A stretch of 11,598 bases of DNA from Lysobacterales bacterium (GCA_030637665.1 DAOWGA010000178.1:1-11598), one strand, 5' to 3'; positions 1 through 7,634 are shown, counted from the first letter of the stretch. Notes: generated by a model from the letters alone, not told the origin. A program made the numbers and translations.

Positions 1-1
1 C

Positions 2-895
2 GATTACCACCGTAAGGGTTTTGGTATCCGCATGTTTCAGATCAATATCGGCCAGACCCAGTGTATCGACCCGCCAGATTGGGACGGGACTGTGCCATGC
101 CTTGAGGTTGGCCTTGTGCCACGGTTTGGCGACCCCTTATCTCACTCCCTTGATTTTGACGGCGACGGTATCATCTCGGACGCAGAGCGCGAGTTCGACA
201 TATTGGACTGGTCTGTCAGCTGGACCCGTGACAGCCGCAATCACTTCCTGAACCCGAGTCGTGGCTCAGCACAATCATTGACGTTTCAAGCTGCTTTGCC
301 CGGTAGTTCCAGGGATTATTACAAGATTATGTACCGGGGTGCCAAGTACTGGCCGATTTGGGGCGGGCTGGTGTTTTCACTCAGAACCAACCTCGGTTAT
401 GGTGACTCGTACGATAGTTATGACAAAAATTCTCAGGCTGAGCCAATTCTCATACCGCCTGAGGAACTCTGGTTCGGAGTCTGTGATCTCACCGATGTGA
501 TGGCGCTGGATACCGGCCTGCCGTTTTATGAACACTTTTACAGTGGTGGCGTGAGAGATCTGCGCGGCTATGACGATAATACGCTGGGACCAAAAGATCT
601 GGGCTGCAACGCGGTTGGCGGCGATTTCAAGGTGACGGGAGGTGCGGAACTGGCCTTCCCCACTCCGTTCATGAGCGGCCAGAGCGGCACACGAATTGCG
701 CTGTTTGTCGACACCGGCTACGTGTATGAAAATATCAGTGCCTTCGAAGTTGAAAAAATAAGAGGGTCTTTTGGCCTGTCGGTAACCTGGGAAGCACCCA
801 TTGGGCCCATTGTTATCAGTTACGCTTTCCCGTTCAGGGACCGGCCGGGCGACCGCACCGAAGACCTGCAATTCTCCTTTGGAACAACGTTCTAG
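2..895 (+). CDS. bamA: BamA, outer-membrane assembly factor, C-terminal barrel part (5' end outside window)
   Basis: BamA is the central subunit of the BAM complex, which folds and inserts beta-barrel proteins into the outer membrane. The frame is open from base 2, so the gene starts upstream; about 297 residues are present and cover roughly the second half of the 16-strand barrel. Recognisable landmarks are the periplasmic-turn segment NHFLNPSRGS (E. coli FFPTDGSR), the L6 segment PFYEHFYSGG followed by LRGYDDNTLGP, which carries the conserved RG[FY] lock at 563-571, a PTPF strand end, and a terminal aromatic residue in FSFGTTF, the usual barrel C-terminal signal. Compared with E. coli BamA from memory, extracellular loop L4 has an insertion with a canonical EF-hand loop (152-187), and the first half of L6 has about 25 extra residues. 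Position directly before skp and lpxD is the standard order. Identity is secure; the loop assignments are inference. Confidence 0.95.
   Translation, partial: DYHRKGFGIRMFQINIGQTQCIDPPDWDGTVPCLEVGLVPRFGDPLSHSLDFDGDGIISDAEREFDILDWSVSWTRDSRNHFLNPSRGSAQSLTFQAALPGSSRDYYKIMYRGAKYWPIWGGLVFSLRTNLGYGDSYDSYDKNSQAEPILIPPEELWFGVCDLTDVMALDTGLPFYEHFYSGGVRDLRGYDDNTLGPKDLGCNAVGGDFKVTGGAELAFPTPFMSGQSGTRIALFVDTGYVYENISAFEVEKIRGSFGLSVTWEAPIGPIVISYAFPFRDRPGDRTEDLQFSFGTTF
152..187 (+). other. EF-hand-type calcium-binding loop within BamA loop L4
   Basis: The 12 codons translate to DFDGDGIISDAE. This fits the EF-hand/dockerin loop consensus at every ligand position: Asp at 1, 3 and 5, Gly at 6, Ile at 8, Ser at 9 and Glu at 12. 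It lies between the preceding strand and the strand DWSVSWTRDS, that is, in extracellular loop L4 if aligned on the FFPTDG turn. Two Cys (in CIDPPDWDGTVPC) precede it. Calcium binding is inferred from the motif only. Confidence 0.75.
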
Positions 896-912
896 AACCC
901 GCTAGCGGTTCT
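894..912 (+). repeat. Short inverted repeat just after bamA
   Basis: The sequence AGAACCCGCTAGCGGTTCT folds back on itself apart from one bulged C. It starts inside the bamA stop codon and lies in the 72-base gap before skp. There is no T-run after it, so it does not look like a classical intrinsic terminator. It could be an attenuating or mRNA-stabilising hairpin, or chance. Confidence 0.3.
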
Positions 913-954
913 CCGCCCGGGCCCGTAAATCTTCGTGTTTACTCCGCTTGAGTG

Positions 955-960
955 TACAAT
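955..960 (+). promoter_or_regulatory. Possible -10 box upstream of skp
   Basis: TACAAT matches five of six bases of the sigma-70 -10 consensus. No good -35 is seen 17 bases upstream (TTCGTG is poor). If used, transcription would begin at or next to the skp start codon at 968, giving an almost leaderless message. Weak evidence; skp may simply be read through from bamA. Confidence 0.25.
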
Positions 961-967
961 ACGGAGT

Positions 968-1501
968 ATGCGGAGTTATGCCCGAGCAATATATGTACTG
1001 ATATTCGGCCTTGCCTTCTCGGCGGCGGTCGATGCGCAACAGTTGCGCATTGGCTACGTGGACATGAAGGAAGTGCTGGATAACGCTCCGCAGGTCATTG
1101 CCGGCAGAGCCAAGCTGGACCGTGAATTCCGTTCCAGGAACGATTCCATCGAGATCGATGAGTTGAGGGCTGACGCACTGGACACCCGCCTCCAGCAAGC
1201 GAATTTGACTTCAGACAACACCGTGCAACTGGAACGTGAAATTCGTGAATTACGCCGCAACATCAGCCGCCGTAAAGAAGACTTGCGCGATGAACTTTCG
1301 TTCCGTCGCACCGAGGAAGTCCAGCAACTGGAAGAGGAAATCAATGTGGCCGTCCAGGAAATCGCCAGGCGAAATGGATTTGACCTGATCATCTCCAGCC
1401 CGGTCGTCTACGCCAGCCCTGATCTGAACATTACTGACTTGATTCTGGAACAGCTGGAGGTCGAGTTCGCTGCCGACCAGATGGAACTATCCACACCCTG
1501 A
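968..1501 (+). CDS. skp: Skp/OmpH family periplasmic chaperone
   Basis: Skp is a trimeric periplasmic holdase that carries unfolded outer-membrane proteins from the Sec translocon to BAM. The ATG at 968 gives a clear signal peptide: a basic start (MRSYAR), a hydrophobic core (IYVLIFGLAFSAA) and a likely signal-peptidase site after VDA. The mature part begins QQLRIGYVDM, the typical OmpH opening, followed by a long charged coiled coil (roughly residues 55-130, rich in Glu, Arg and Leu heptads), and closes with a strand containing FDLIISSPVVYASP and NITDLIL, as in family members. At 177 residues it is slightly longer than E. coli Skp (161). An in-frame GTG at 935 would put 11 residues before the signal peptide and is less likely. 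The GGAG at 963-966 sits only one base from the ATG, so initiation is unusual. Lies between bamA and lpxD, its usual place. Confidence 0.92.
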   Translation: MRSYARAIYVLIFGLAFSAAVDAQQLRIGYVDMKEVLDNAPQVIAGRAKLDREFRSRNDSIEIDELRADALDTRLQQANLTSDNTVQLEREIRELRRNISRRKEDLRDELSFRRTEEVQQLEEEINVAVQEIARRNGFDLIISSPVVYASPDLNITDLILEQLEVEFAADQMELSTP

Positions 1502-1519
1502 AGCTCGTTCAGACAGACC

Positions 1520-2569
1520 ATGCCAAGCCTTAACAGCAACTATAGCCTGTCGGATCTGAGTGCACGCTACGAACTGGAGTTGCGCGGCGATGGCTCGTGC
1601 ATGATCGACGGCGTCGGCACATTGAATTCGGCCGGCCCATCGAATATCACCTTTCTTGCCAATACCGCATACCGCAAAGATCTGGCGGCGACCCGGGCAG
1701 GTGCTGTTATCCTGAAAGACAGTGACGCCGGGGCCTGTCCGGGCAATTGCCTGGTGGCAGACGACCCCTACCTGGCCTATGCCCGGCTGGCGGCGATTTT
1801 TGACCCTCGCCCTGCCGCTGCCCCGGGAATCCATGAATCTGCTGTCGTCGCTGCAACGGCGAAGATTGGTGACGGCGTCAGTATCGGCCCCAACGCCGTC
1901 GTCGGAGATGCTTGCGAAATCGGCGCAGCCTGCACGATCGGGCCGGGCTCAGTGCTATACGGTGAATGCCGGCTGGGCGCAGGCTGCCTCCTGCATGCCA
2001 ATGTGACTTTGGGTTACGGGGTTCGAATGGGGCAACGGGTCATTGTTCATTCCGGAGCGGTCATCGGCGCAGATGGTTTCGGCATCGCCTTCGCCACGGA
2101 TCACTGGGAAAAAGTCCCCCAGTTGGGCGCTGTCGTGATCGGTGATGATTGTGAAATCGGCTGCAACACAACCATAGACCGCGGGGCGATTGGCGACACG
2201 GTGCTGGAGGAAGACGTCCGGATCGATAACCTGTGCCAGATCGGCCACAATGTACACCTTGGCGCCCACACAGCCATTGCGGGCCTGTCAGGTGTAGCTG
2301 GCAGTACGATAATCGGCAAGTACTGCCTGATCGCCGGTGGATCCGGCTTCTCGGGCCACCTTGAGATTGCCGACAAAACAACATTGGCCGCCAGCACACG
2401 TGCTTTCCGCTCCATTCGCGAACCGGGCACAAGCTGGTCCGCCCAATTACCGGCTCAACCCATCAGGGAATGGCAACGAAATCTGTCCAGGCTGCGCAAG
2501 CTCGATGAACTGGCTCGCCGCGTCCGGGACCTGGAAAAGCAACTGGAGAAGTCTTCTGACAATGAATGA
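1520..2569 (+). CDS. lpxD: LpxD, UDP-3-O-(3-hydroxyacyl)glucosamine N-acyltransferase
   Basis: Third enzyme of the Raetz lipid A pathway, cytoplasmic: it transfers a 3-hydroxyacyl chain from ACP to the 2-amino group of UDP-3-O-acyl-glucosamine. The 349 residues show an N-terminal uridine-binding domain (about 1-100, with the segment NITFLAN), a left-handed parallel beta helix built of hexapeptide repeats (about 105-320, for example [15 protein letters not shown]), and a C-terminal helix rich in Arg, Leu, Glu and Lys. The two conserved histidines are present: His243 in QIGHNV and His280 in FSGHLE, equivalent to E. coli His239 and His276. E. coli LpxD is 341 residues. The gene starts 18 bases after skp with no obvious Shine-Dalgarno, suggesting it depends on translation of the upstream gene. 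Its end overlaps fabZ by 8 bases. Confidence 0.97.
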   Translation: MPSLNSNYSLSDLSARYELELRGDGSCMIDGVGTLNSAGPSNITFLANTAYRKDLAATRAGAVILKDSDAGACPGNCLVADDPYLAYARLAAIFDPRPAAAPGIHESAVVAATAKIGDGVSIGPNAVVGDACEIGAACTIGPGSVLYGECRLGAGCLLHANVTLGYGVRMGQRVIVHSGAVIGADGFGIAFATDHWEKVPQLGAVVIGDDCEIGCNTTIDRGAIGDTVLEEDVRIDNLCQIGHNVHLGAHTAIAGLSGVAGSTIIGKYCLIAGGSGFSGHLEIADKTTLAASTRAFRSIREPGTSWSAQLPAQPIREWQRNLSRLRKLDELARRVRDLEKQLEKSSDNE

Positions 2570-3029
2570 TCAAATTTTACCTGGCCCGGTCGAAACCGCC
2601 AGAATCATGGAATTTCTGCCGCACCGTTACCCGTTTCTGTTGATTGACCGGGTGCTGTCGCTCGAAATGGAGCCCGAAAGGAGGCTGACCGCTCTTAAAA
2701 ACGTGACCATCAATGAGCCGTTTTTCCAGGGACACTTTCCCAGGAACCCTGTCATGCCGGGTGTGCTGATGATCGAAGCCATGGCCCAGGCGTCCGGGAT
2801 GCTGGCACACCTTGCCGCCGAAACTGAGGGCAAAGAGGGTGAGCTGTTCTACCTGGTCAAAGTCGACAGGGCCAAGTTCAATCAAGTTGTCGTGCCGGGA
2901 GACCAGGTGCTGCTGGATGTGATCCAAAAGCGCATCATGCGCGGAATGGGCCAGTATGAGTGCAGCGCCAGTGTGGAAGGCCGGCGGGTGGCCAGCTGTA
3001 AAATTCTCTGTGCCGGGAGGAAAGAATGA
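2562..3029 (+). CDS. fabZ: FabZ, 3-hydroxyacyl-ACP dehydratase
   Basis: FabZ dehydrates 3-hydroxyacyl-ACP to trans-2-enoyl-ACP in fatty-acid elongation. It competes with LpxA and LpxD for the same hydroxyacyl-ACP substrates, so its position among them matters for the balance of phospholipid and LPS. The 155-residue product has the single hot-dog fold of the family. The catalytic His58 is in [10 protein letters not shown] and the catalytic Glu72 in [10 protein letters not shown]; the N-terminal [13 protein letters not shown] is also typical. The ATG at 2562 is chosen because the family starts a few residues before this segment and a GGAGAAG lies at 2545-2551. The open frame further upstream only shadows lpxD. 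The start overlaps the lpxD stop by 8 bases, and the stop overlaps the lpxA start (ATGA), so the three are probably translationally coupled. Confidence 0.97.
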   Translation: MNDQILPGPVETARIMEFLPHRYPFLLIDRVLSLEMEPERRLTALKNVTINEPFFQGHFPRNPVMPGVLMIEAMAQASGMLAHLAAETEGKEGELFYLVKVDRAKFNQVVVPGDQVLLDVIQKRIMRGMGQYECSASVEGRRVASCKILCAGRKE

Positions 3030-3802
3030 ACCAGATCCACGAGATGGCCCTGGTGGACCCGGCGGCAGAGATTGCCGATGACGTCGAAATCGGGGCATTC
3101 AGCATCGTCGGTCCGAAAGTAAAAATCGGTCCCGGGAGCTGGATCGGACCACATGTCGTGGTGACCGGACGCACCACCATCGGAAAGAATACCCGCATCT
3201 TCCAGTTTTCCTCCATTGGCGAAGAACCCCAGGACAAGAAATACGCTGGCGAAGACACCGAACTGATCATCGGCGACAACAATACCATTCGCGAGCTGTG
3301 CACGATCAGCCGGGGCACCATCCAGGGTGAAGGAAAAACCATCATAGGTAACAACAACTGGATCATGGCTTGTGTGCATATCGCCCATGACTGCCACCTG
3401 GGGGACGAAATCGTCATGGCCAACAATGCCTCACTCGCTGGTCATGTCACCGTGGGAAACTGGGCCATCCTGTCCGGCTACTCGCTGATCCATCAATTTT
3501 GCATTGTTGGTGAACACAGCTTCACTTCCTTCGCCAGCCACGTCAACCAGAGCATTCCGCCCTACGTAACCGTTTCCGGTGAGAAAGCAAAGGCCAGGGG
3601 CATCAACTCCGAAGGTCTGAAACGCCGCGGTTATTCGGGTGATCAGATCCAGCAGGTCCGGCGTGCTTACCGCGTACTCTATCGCTCTGAATTACCGCTG
3701 GAGGAAGCACGCAAACAACTGGATGAAATGGCCGCTGAACACGACGAAATCAAAGCCTGGATAGAATTCCTGGATACGACAGAGAAAAGCTTCATTAGAT
3801 AG
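3026..3802 (+). CDS. lpxA: LpxA, UDP-N-acetylglucosamine O-acyltransferase
   Basis: First step of lipid A synthesis: transfer of a 3-hydroxyacyl chain from ACP to the 3-OH of UDP-GlcNAc in the cytoplasm. The protein has 258 residues (E. coli 262). It shows hexapeptide repeats over about residues 8-185, the segment SIGEEPQDKKY, and a C-terminal helical domain starting near INSEGLKRRGYS. The catalytic base is His121 in HIAHDC (E. coli His125). Anchored on LIHQFC (His156, E. coli His160), the position equivalent to E. coli Gly173, which sets acyl chain length, is Phe169 here (codon 3530-3532). A bulky residue there predicts a chain shorter than C14, as with Met169 in Pseudomonas aeruginosa. A strong ribosome site (GGGAGGAAAG) lies just before the ATG, and a 4-base ATGA overlap joins it to fabZ. 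Confidence 0.97.
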   Translation: MNQIHEMALVDPAAEIADDVEIGAFSIVGPKVKIGPGSWIGPHVVVTGRTTIGKNTRIFQFSSIGEEPQDKKYAGEDTELIIGDNNTIRELCTISRGTIQGEGKTIIGNNNWIMACVHIAHDCHLGDEIVMANNASLAGHVTVGNWAILSGYSLIHQFCIVGEHSFTSFASHVNQSIPPYVTVSGEKAKARGINSEGLKRRGYSGDQIQQVRRAYRVLYRSELPLEEARKQLDEMAAEHDEIKAWIEFLDTTEKSFIR

Positions 3803-3806
3803 GCCG

Positions 3807-4964
3807 ATGTCCGCCTCGACGCCAAGCATAACCCTGGTAGCGGGAGAGACTTCAGGCGACCAGTTGGGCGCAGCCCTGATCAGCGAACTCCGCAAGCGCT
3901 ATCCGGATGCAGTTTTCACCGGTATTGGCGGGCGGAACATGCGGGCGGCCGGCATGATTACCTGGTGGGACTGCGAGGAACTGGCGGTATTCGGCCTGTT
4001 TGAAGTTCTTTCCCATTTTCCGCGCCTGTACAGAATCCGGCGTGAGCTTCGCAAACGCCTGTTGGCGCTCAAACCCGATGTATTCATCGGCATTGATGCA
4101 CCGGACTTCAACCTGGGACTGGAATCAGCACTGAAACGTGCAGGAATCCGCACGGTTCACTACGTCAGCCCCACGGTTTGGGCCTGGCGTGAAAAACGTG
4201 TGCGAAAAATTGCCCGGGCTGTTGACCTGGTCCTGTGCCTGTTCCCGTTTGAGCCGGACTTTTACCGGGGCCATGGAGTCTCCGCGGTCTACGTCGGGCA
4301 CCCGATGGCAGACCAGATATCGAACAAAATTGATCCTGCTGAGGCACGAAGCCAGCTGGGTATCGAGTCCACAGGCAAACTCGTCGCCCTGCTGCCGGGA
4401 AGCCGTATCGGCGAAGTCTCGAAACTGGCTGAACCCATGATTGAGGCAGCCCGTATCATCGCGGAGCAATCCCCCGGCATGAGTTTTGTGTCAGCCATGG
4501 CCAATGCAAAGGTGCGAATCCTGTTTGAATCCGCTCTTGAGCGCCCGGGAACCACGGCTATTCAACTTGTGGACAACGATCCACGCAATGTGATTGCAGC
4601 AGCCGATGTAGTCATGGTTGCTTCGGGGACAGCGGCCCTTGAGACCATGCTGATCAACCGGCCGATGGTCGTGAGCTACCGTATCGCAAGATCAACCTAT
4701 CAACTGATCAAATCACTGAAGCTGGTCAAGGCAAATCATATTTCGCTGCCCAATATCCTGGCCGGTGAGGCTCTGGTGCCTGAATTGTTGCAGCATGAAG
4801 CCAACGGACCGAAGTTGGCGCAGGAGGTTCTGGGCTGGCTCGATGACTCTGGCCGCAGATCTGACTTGCACAAGCGTTTCTCACAGTTGAATTCAGACTT
4901 GCGCTGCAATGCCGGCGAGAAGGCCGCACAGGCCGTCTGTGAACTGCTGAGCCGGTCGCCGTGA
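3807..4964 (+). CDS. lpxB: LpxB, lipid-A-disaccharide synthase
   Basis: LpxB joins UDP-2,3-diacylglucosamine and lipid X to form the lipid A disaccharide, a GT19 glycosyltransferase acting at the inner face of the cytoplasmic membrane. The 385 residues match the family closely: [10 protein letters not shown] at 13-22, [12 protein letters not shown], the GIDAPDFN active-site segment at about 95-102, [11 protein letters not shown], then the C-terminal Rossmann half with [10 protein letters not shown] and [11 protein letters not shown]. The basic and aromatic surface around [14 protein letters not shown] fits membrane association. The start is 4 bases after lpxA, and the stop is shared with the rnhB start in a GTGA overlap. 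Nothing unusual is seen; length equals the family norm. Confidence 0.97.
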   Translation: MSASTPSITLVAGETSGDQLGAALISELRKRYPDAVFTGIGGRNMRAAGMITWWDCEELAVFGLFEVLSHFPRLYRIRRELRKRLLALKPDVFIGIDAPDFNLGLESALKRAGIRTVHYVSPTVWAWREKRVRKIARAVDLVLCLFPFEPDFYRGHGVSAVYVGHPMADQISNKIDPAEARSQLGIESTGKLVALLPGSRIGEVSKLAEPMIEAARIIAEQSPGMSFVSAMANAKVRILFESALERPGTTAIQLVDNDPRNVIAAADVVMVASGTAALETMLINRPMVVSYRIARSTYQLIKSLKLVKANHISLPNILAGEALVPELLQHEANGPKLAQEVLGWLDDSGRRSDLHKRFSQLNSDLRCNAGEKAAQAVCELLSRSP

Positions 4965-5548
4965 CTTCACGCCCACAAATCATTGCCGGAGTGGACGAGG
5001 CCGGTCGGGGGCCCCTGGCGGGCCCGGTCGTGGTGGCCGCGGTGGTGCTCGACCCGGGACATCCGATTGCGGGCCTGGATGACTCGAAAAAACTGAGTCA
5101 GAAGCGCCGGGAAGAACTGTATCCTTTGATTGTTGAGTGTTCCGCTGCCTGGGCCGTGGTGGAGGTCGGGCCAACCGAGATCGACTGTGTGAATATTCTT
5201 CAGGCCACGATGCTTGGCATGAAAAGAGCTGTAGAACAGCTAAAGCCAGCGCCTACTCTGGCCCTGGTTGACGGCAACCGGGCGCCTGAGCTCAAGTGCA
5301 GCGTGCGCACCATCATCCATGGCGACAGCCTGGAACCTGCGATATCCGCAGCCTCCATCCTGGCCAAGGTGACGCGCGACCAAATGATGCACAAGTTACA
5401 CGACAGCTATCCGGAATACCGATTCGACAGGCACAAAGGCTACCCCACGGCTGAACACCTTGAATTACTTGCCAGGCATGGTCCTTGTCCCGTGCACCGA
5501 AGGTCGTTTGCACCGGTGAGAAAGCTGCTGCAGGCAGCTTTGCTGTGA
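4961..5548 (+). CDS. rnhB: RnhB, ribonuclease HII
   Basis: RNase HII cuts the RNA strand of RNA-DNA hybrids and starts removal of single ribonucleotides from DNA. The 195-residue product starts with GTG at 4961, overlapping the lpxB stop (GTGA). The four metal-binding acidic residues of the DEDD active site are visible: Asp12 and Glu13 in [13 protein letters not shown], Asp104 in LVDGN, and Asp140 in KVTRDQMM. The segments DDSKKLS and the C-terminal [26 protein letters not shown] are also typical. E. coli RnhB is 198 residues. It is the last gene of the + strand operon; dnaE, which often follows in related genomes, is absent, and the next gene faces it 8 bases away. An 8-bp hairpin lies in its last codons (5521-5541). 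Confidence 0.97.
   Translation: MTSRPQIIAGVDEAGRGPLAGPVVVAAVVLDPGHPIAGLDDSKKLSQKRREELYPLIVECSAAWAVVEVGPTEIDCVNILQATMLGMKRAVEQLKPAPTLALVDGNRAPELKCSVRTIIHGDSLEPAISAASILAKVTRDQMMHKLHDSYPEYRFDRHKGYPTAEHLELLARHGPCPVHRRSFAPVRKLLQAALL
5521..5541. terminator. Perfect 8-bp hairpin at the rnhB / acyP convergence
   Basis: AAAGCTGC (5521-5528) and GCAGCTTT (5534-5541) are exact reverse complements around the 5-base loop TGCAG. The hairpin ends 5 bases before the rnhB stop and 16 bases beyond the acyP stop on the other strand. This is where a bidirectional terminator between two convergent operons would be expected. T-runs are only three bases long on each strand, so it is at best a weak intrinsic terminator. 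Confidence 0.35.
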
Positions 5549-5556
5549 GCGCAGGT

Positions 5557-5829
5557 TCAGGCGGTATAAAATCCTGACAGCCCGGTCTCTTCTGCGGTCT
5601 CTTCGCTGACCCGGTCCACCCTGGCCAGCCGTGGTCCTCGTTGCAGCCATGCCGCCAGCGCGTTGATGTCCGATTCGCGGCCTGCTGCCACCACTTCTAC
5701 CCGGCCGTCGGGCAAATTGGTCGCACGGCCAGCAAGGTTCAGTTTGACCGCCTGCCGCCGCGTGGATTCACGAAACCAGACACCCTGCACTTTCCCCGAG
5801 ACCAGGAAACGGCGGCACAATTGGCTCAT
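5557..5829 (-). CDS. acyP: Acylphosphatase
   Basis: Small cytoplasmic enzyme that hydrolyses acyl phosphates such as acetyl phosphate or carbamoyl phosphate; its cellular role in bacteria is poorly defined. The 90-residue product has the two signature segments: VSGKVQGVWFR with catalytic Arg20, and GRATNLPDGRVEV with catalytic Asn38. It ends with a Gly-Phe segment (LSGFYTA), close to the family's usual ending. The length is normal. Its ATG overlaps the stop of the upstream thioredoxin-like gene by 4 bases (ATGA) and no clear Shine-Dalgarno is seen, so translation is probably coupled. It is the last gene of the minus-strand operon and faces rnhB. Confidence 0.95.
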   Translation of the reverse strand: MSQLCRRFLVSGKVQGVWFRESTRRQAVKLNLAGRATNLPDGRVEVVAAGRESDINALAAWLQRGPRLARVDRVSEETAEETGLSGFYTA

Positions 5830-6344
5830 TGCACGGACTCGCCGTCACTTGCGGCTGCCGCATCGATATAGCGCTCTATGGCCTCGCGCGTTACCGGACC
5901 CAGGAAAGCTTTCACGGCACGCCCCTCACCATCCAGAATAATCGTCGTCGGAAGGACCTTGGGCGCGCCGAAAGGCTCCGGTGGCTCATACACGTCAACT
6001 CGAAGGATCGGATAACTGGCATGAAATTCGGCCAGGAACTCTTCGAAAGCGCTATCGTCCGTGTCCTCGAAGGCAAGGCCCAAGACGGTCACGTCACCCC
6101 GTTCATCGTGCAGAGCGGATAATTCCGGCATTTCCTTCCTGCATGGCGCGCACCAGGTTGCCCAGTAATTGAGCAAGACCCAGCCGCCACGGTAGTCACT
6201 CAATGAAACCTCGCCTCCACCCAGCTGATGCAAGCTGAAATCTACCGGCTCCTCGGTTTCATAGGCCGCAGTAGCTGACAACGCCACCAGAAACAGCATG
6301 CAGGCCAGCCATTGGATCAGGCGGTTGTTTCCTCTATGACTCAT
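5826..6344 (-). CDS. TlpA/ResA-like thiol-disulfide oxidoreductase, exported
   Basis: Thioredoxin-fold protein of the periplasmic AhpC/TSA-redoxin group. With the ATG at 6344 it has 172 residues: an N-terminal signal or anchor (basic MSHRGNNRLIQ, hydrophobic WLACMLFLVALSATAA), then a redoxin domain with LHQLGGGEVSLSDYRG, the active site WCAPC (Cys65 and Cys68), and a VLPTTIIL segment carrying the cis-Pro loop. Such proteins reduce or exchange disulfides in the periplasm, for example in cytochrome c maturation, but no cyt c genes are nearby and the client is unknown. The ATG at 6344 is preferred over an upstream TTG at 6365 because AAGGA lies about 9 bases before it and the signal peptide then starts correctly. 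It overlaps the end of yihY by 11 bases and acyP by 4. Confidence 0.9.
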   Translation of the reverse strand: MSHRGNNRLIQWLACMLFLVALSATAAYETEEPVDFSLHQLGGGEVSLSDYRGGWVLLNYWATWCAPCRKEMPELSALHDERGDVTVLGLAFEDTDDSAFEEFLAEFHASYPILRVDVYEPPEPFGAPKVLPTTIILDGEGRAVKAFLGPVTREAIERYIDAAAASDGESVQ

Positions 6345-7629
6345 GGTGCGTTTTCCTTGCGTCAATTTGCTGGTGGTCCCGAGCCACGCTTTCCCGGTAC
6401 ATGTCTCCCAGTGAACGATTCAAAACAGCCTCACCATTATCATGGACCGTCGCAAGGGATTGGATAAATAGCCGGTCCCACGCGGAATCCAGGGGCAGTT
6501 CGTTTTCTTCCGCCAGCGGCAGGTAGTAATTACCGCAGTGGTAAAGTTCGCCCAGTGTGACTTCGTTTATATCCCGGGCCAATATCCAGCGATCGTCCTG
6601 ATTGCGGGTCACGATCCGTGCTTGCGTTAATTGTTGCATCAGGATCAGAATCTGGCGCTCGCTGGCTTTCTCTTCGAGCTCGAGCAGCTCTTTGGAGGAG
6701 ACCGCTTCGCCCTTACGCTGAGCACTCCACAAATGCCCCGTGAGGCGGTATACCAGTTGGAACGCCCACTTGTCCGGCCAGTCCCCCAGGTTCACTTTTT
6801 CCGAAAAAGTAGTAAGGGAGGCCGCCAGGGAAGCGCCGAACAGAACCACCGTCCATACAATGTACAACCAGAAAAGAAAAATCGGCACGGTCGCCAGTGC
6901 GCCGTAGATCACCTTGTAATTCGCGTTGCTCACGTAAGCGACAAAGCCCGTCTTGGCGACCTCGAACAGGACCGCGCTGAGGAATGCACCGACCACCGCA
7001 TCCCGGAATTGCACGCGGCGATTCGGTACCAGCACGAACATCATGGTAAAAACCAACCACGAAAGAAAGAAAATCCCGGCAGCGTGCCACCCCGGTGCGA
7101 TGTCCCCCTTGATGCCCAGAGCCGCAAATATATTCTGCGCACTGAGGGCAATCGCTGCACCAATCAGGATCGGGCCCAGCGTCAACACTGCCCAGTACAT
7201 GACCACCCTGTTGGTCAGGGTGCGTGCCCTGTCTACCCGCCAGATGTGGTTAAAAGCCACTTCAATCCGGAACATCAACAGCAAAGCGGTGATGATCAGC
7301 ATGATGGTTCCCGGCAGCGTGAGGCTACTCACACTTTCCAGGAAGGTATTCATGTAGGATTCGATCTGCTCACCTGTCGCGGGCATGAAATTATCGAAAA
7401 TGAATGATTGCAGTTTGCCGGAAAACTGGCTGAAAACGGGAAATGCCGAAATGACTCCGAAGATAACGGCCAGCAGAGGCACCATTGCCAGCAAGCTGGT
7501 GTAGCTGAGTGACGCCGCCTCCTCCATGCAGCGGTCTTCCTGGAAATGCTTCCAGACATGCCGAGCGAGCCGCTTGAACCGGAATCCATACAACTGCAAG
7601 TCAATGCCGGATTTTGTTTCGTCTGTCAT
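6334..7629 (-). CDS. yihY: YihY/BrkB-family inner-membrane protein (UPF0761)
   Basis: Multi-pass inner-membrane protein of the YihY/BrkB family. Members were once annotated as ribonuclease BN, a label now regarded as wrong; the true function is not settled. The 431-residue product has a short basic N-terminal part (RFKRLARHVWKHFQED), a conserved segment with AASLSYTSLLAMVPLLAV, and six hydrophobic segments at about 44-66, 103-123, 142-165, 183-203, 213-234 and 247-270. Family landmarks such as FNHIWRV and the late YGALATVPIFLFWLYIVW helix are present. A soluble C-terminal region of about 140 residues follows, helical and resembling a winged helix (KELLELEEKASERQILILMQQLTQARIV), a layout seen in the longer proteobacterial members. 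First gene of the minus-strand operon, divergent from arsC; no strong ribosome site precedes the ATG. Confidence 0.93.
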   Translation of the reverse strand: MTDETKSGIDLQLYGFRFKRLARHVWKHFQEDRCMEEAASLSYTSLLAMVPLLAVIFGVISAFPVFSQFSGKLQSFIFDNFMPATGEQIESYMNTFLESVSSLTLPGTIMLIITALLLMFRIEVAFNHIWRVDRARTLTNRVVMYWAVLTLGPILIGAAIALSAQNIFAALGIKGDIAPGWHAAGIFFLSWLVFTMMFVLVPNRRVQFRDAVVGAFLSAVLFEVAKTGFVAYVSNANYKVIYGALATVPIFLFWLYIVWTVVLFGASLAASLTTFSEKVNLGDWPDKWAFQLVYRLTGHLWSAQRKGEAVSSKELLELEEKASERQILILMQQLTQARIVTRNQDDRWILARDINEVTLGELYHCGNYYLPLAEENELPLDSAWDRLFIQSLATVHDNGEAVLNRSLGDMYRESVARDHQQIDARKTHHES

Positions 7630-7634
7630 GGTTG

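Noticed and set aside
377..871. A 164-codon open frame on the - strand opposite bamA.
   Set aside because: Fully antisense to confirmed BamA barrel sequence; no family resemblance.
32..895. ATG at 32 as the start of a separate 287-residue protein.
   Set aside because: The frame is open upstream to base 2 and the content is the middle of the BamA barrel, so this Met is internal.
2337..2561. Upstream in-frame extension of fabZ.
   Set aside because: It would overlap lpxD by over 200 bases and add residues unlike any FabZ; the start at 2562 matches the family.
5557..5577. TCAGG...CCTGA inverted repeat at the acyP end.
   Set aside because: Five base pairs with an 11-base loop, too weak; the stronger hairpin at 5521-5541 is a better candidate.
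6631..7407. A 258-codon open frame on the + strand opposite yihY.
   Set aside because: It lies wholly antisense to a clear YihY gene, and its translation is charged, low in hydrophobic pattern and like no family I know; a mirror of the codon bias of yihY.
6334..7629. Calling this gene ribonuclease BN.
   Set aside because: That label for YihY-family proteins is a historical misannotation; RNase BN/Z is a metallo-beta-lactamase protein and no such metal motif is present here.
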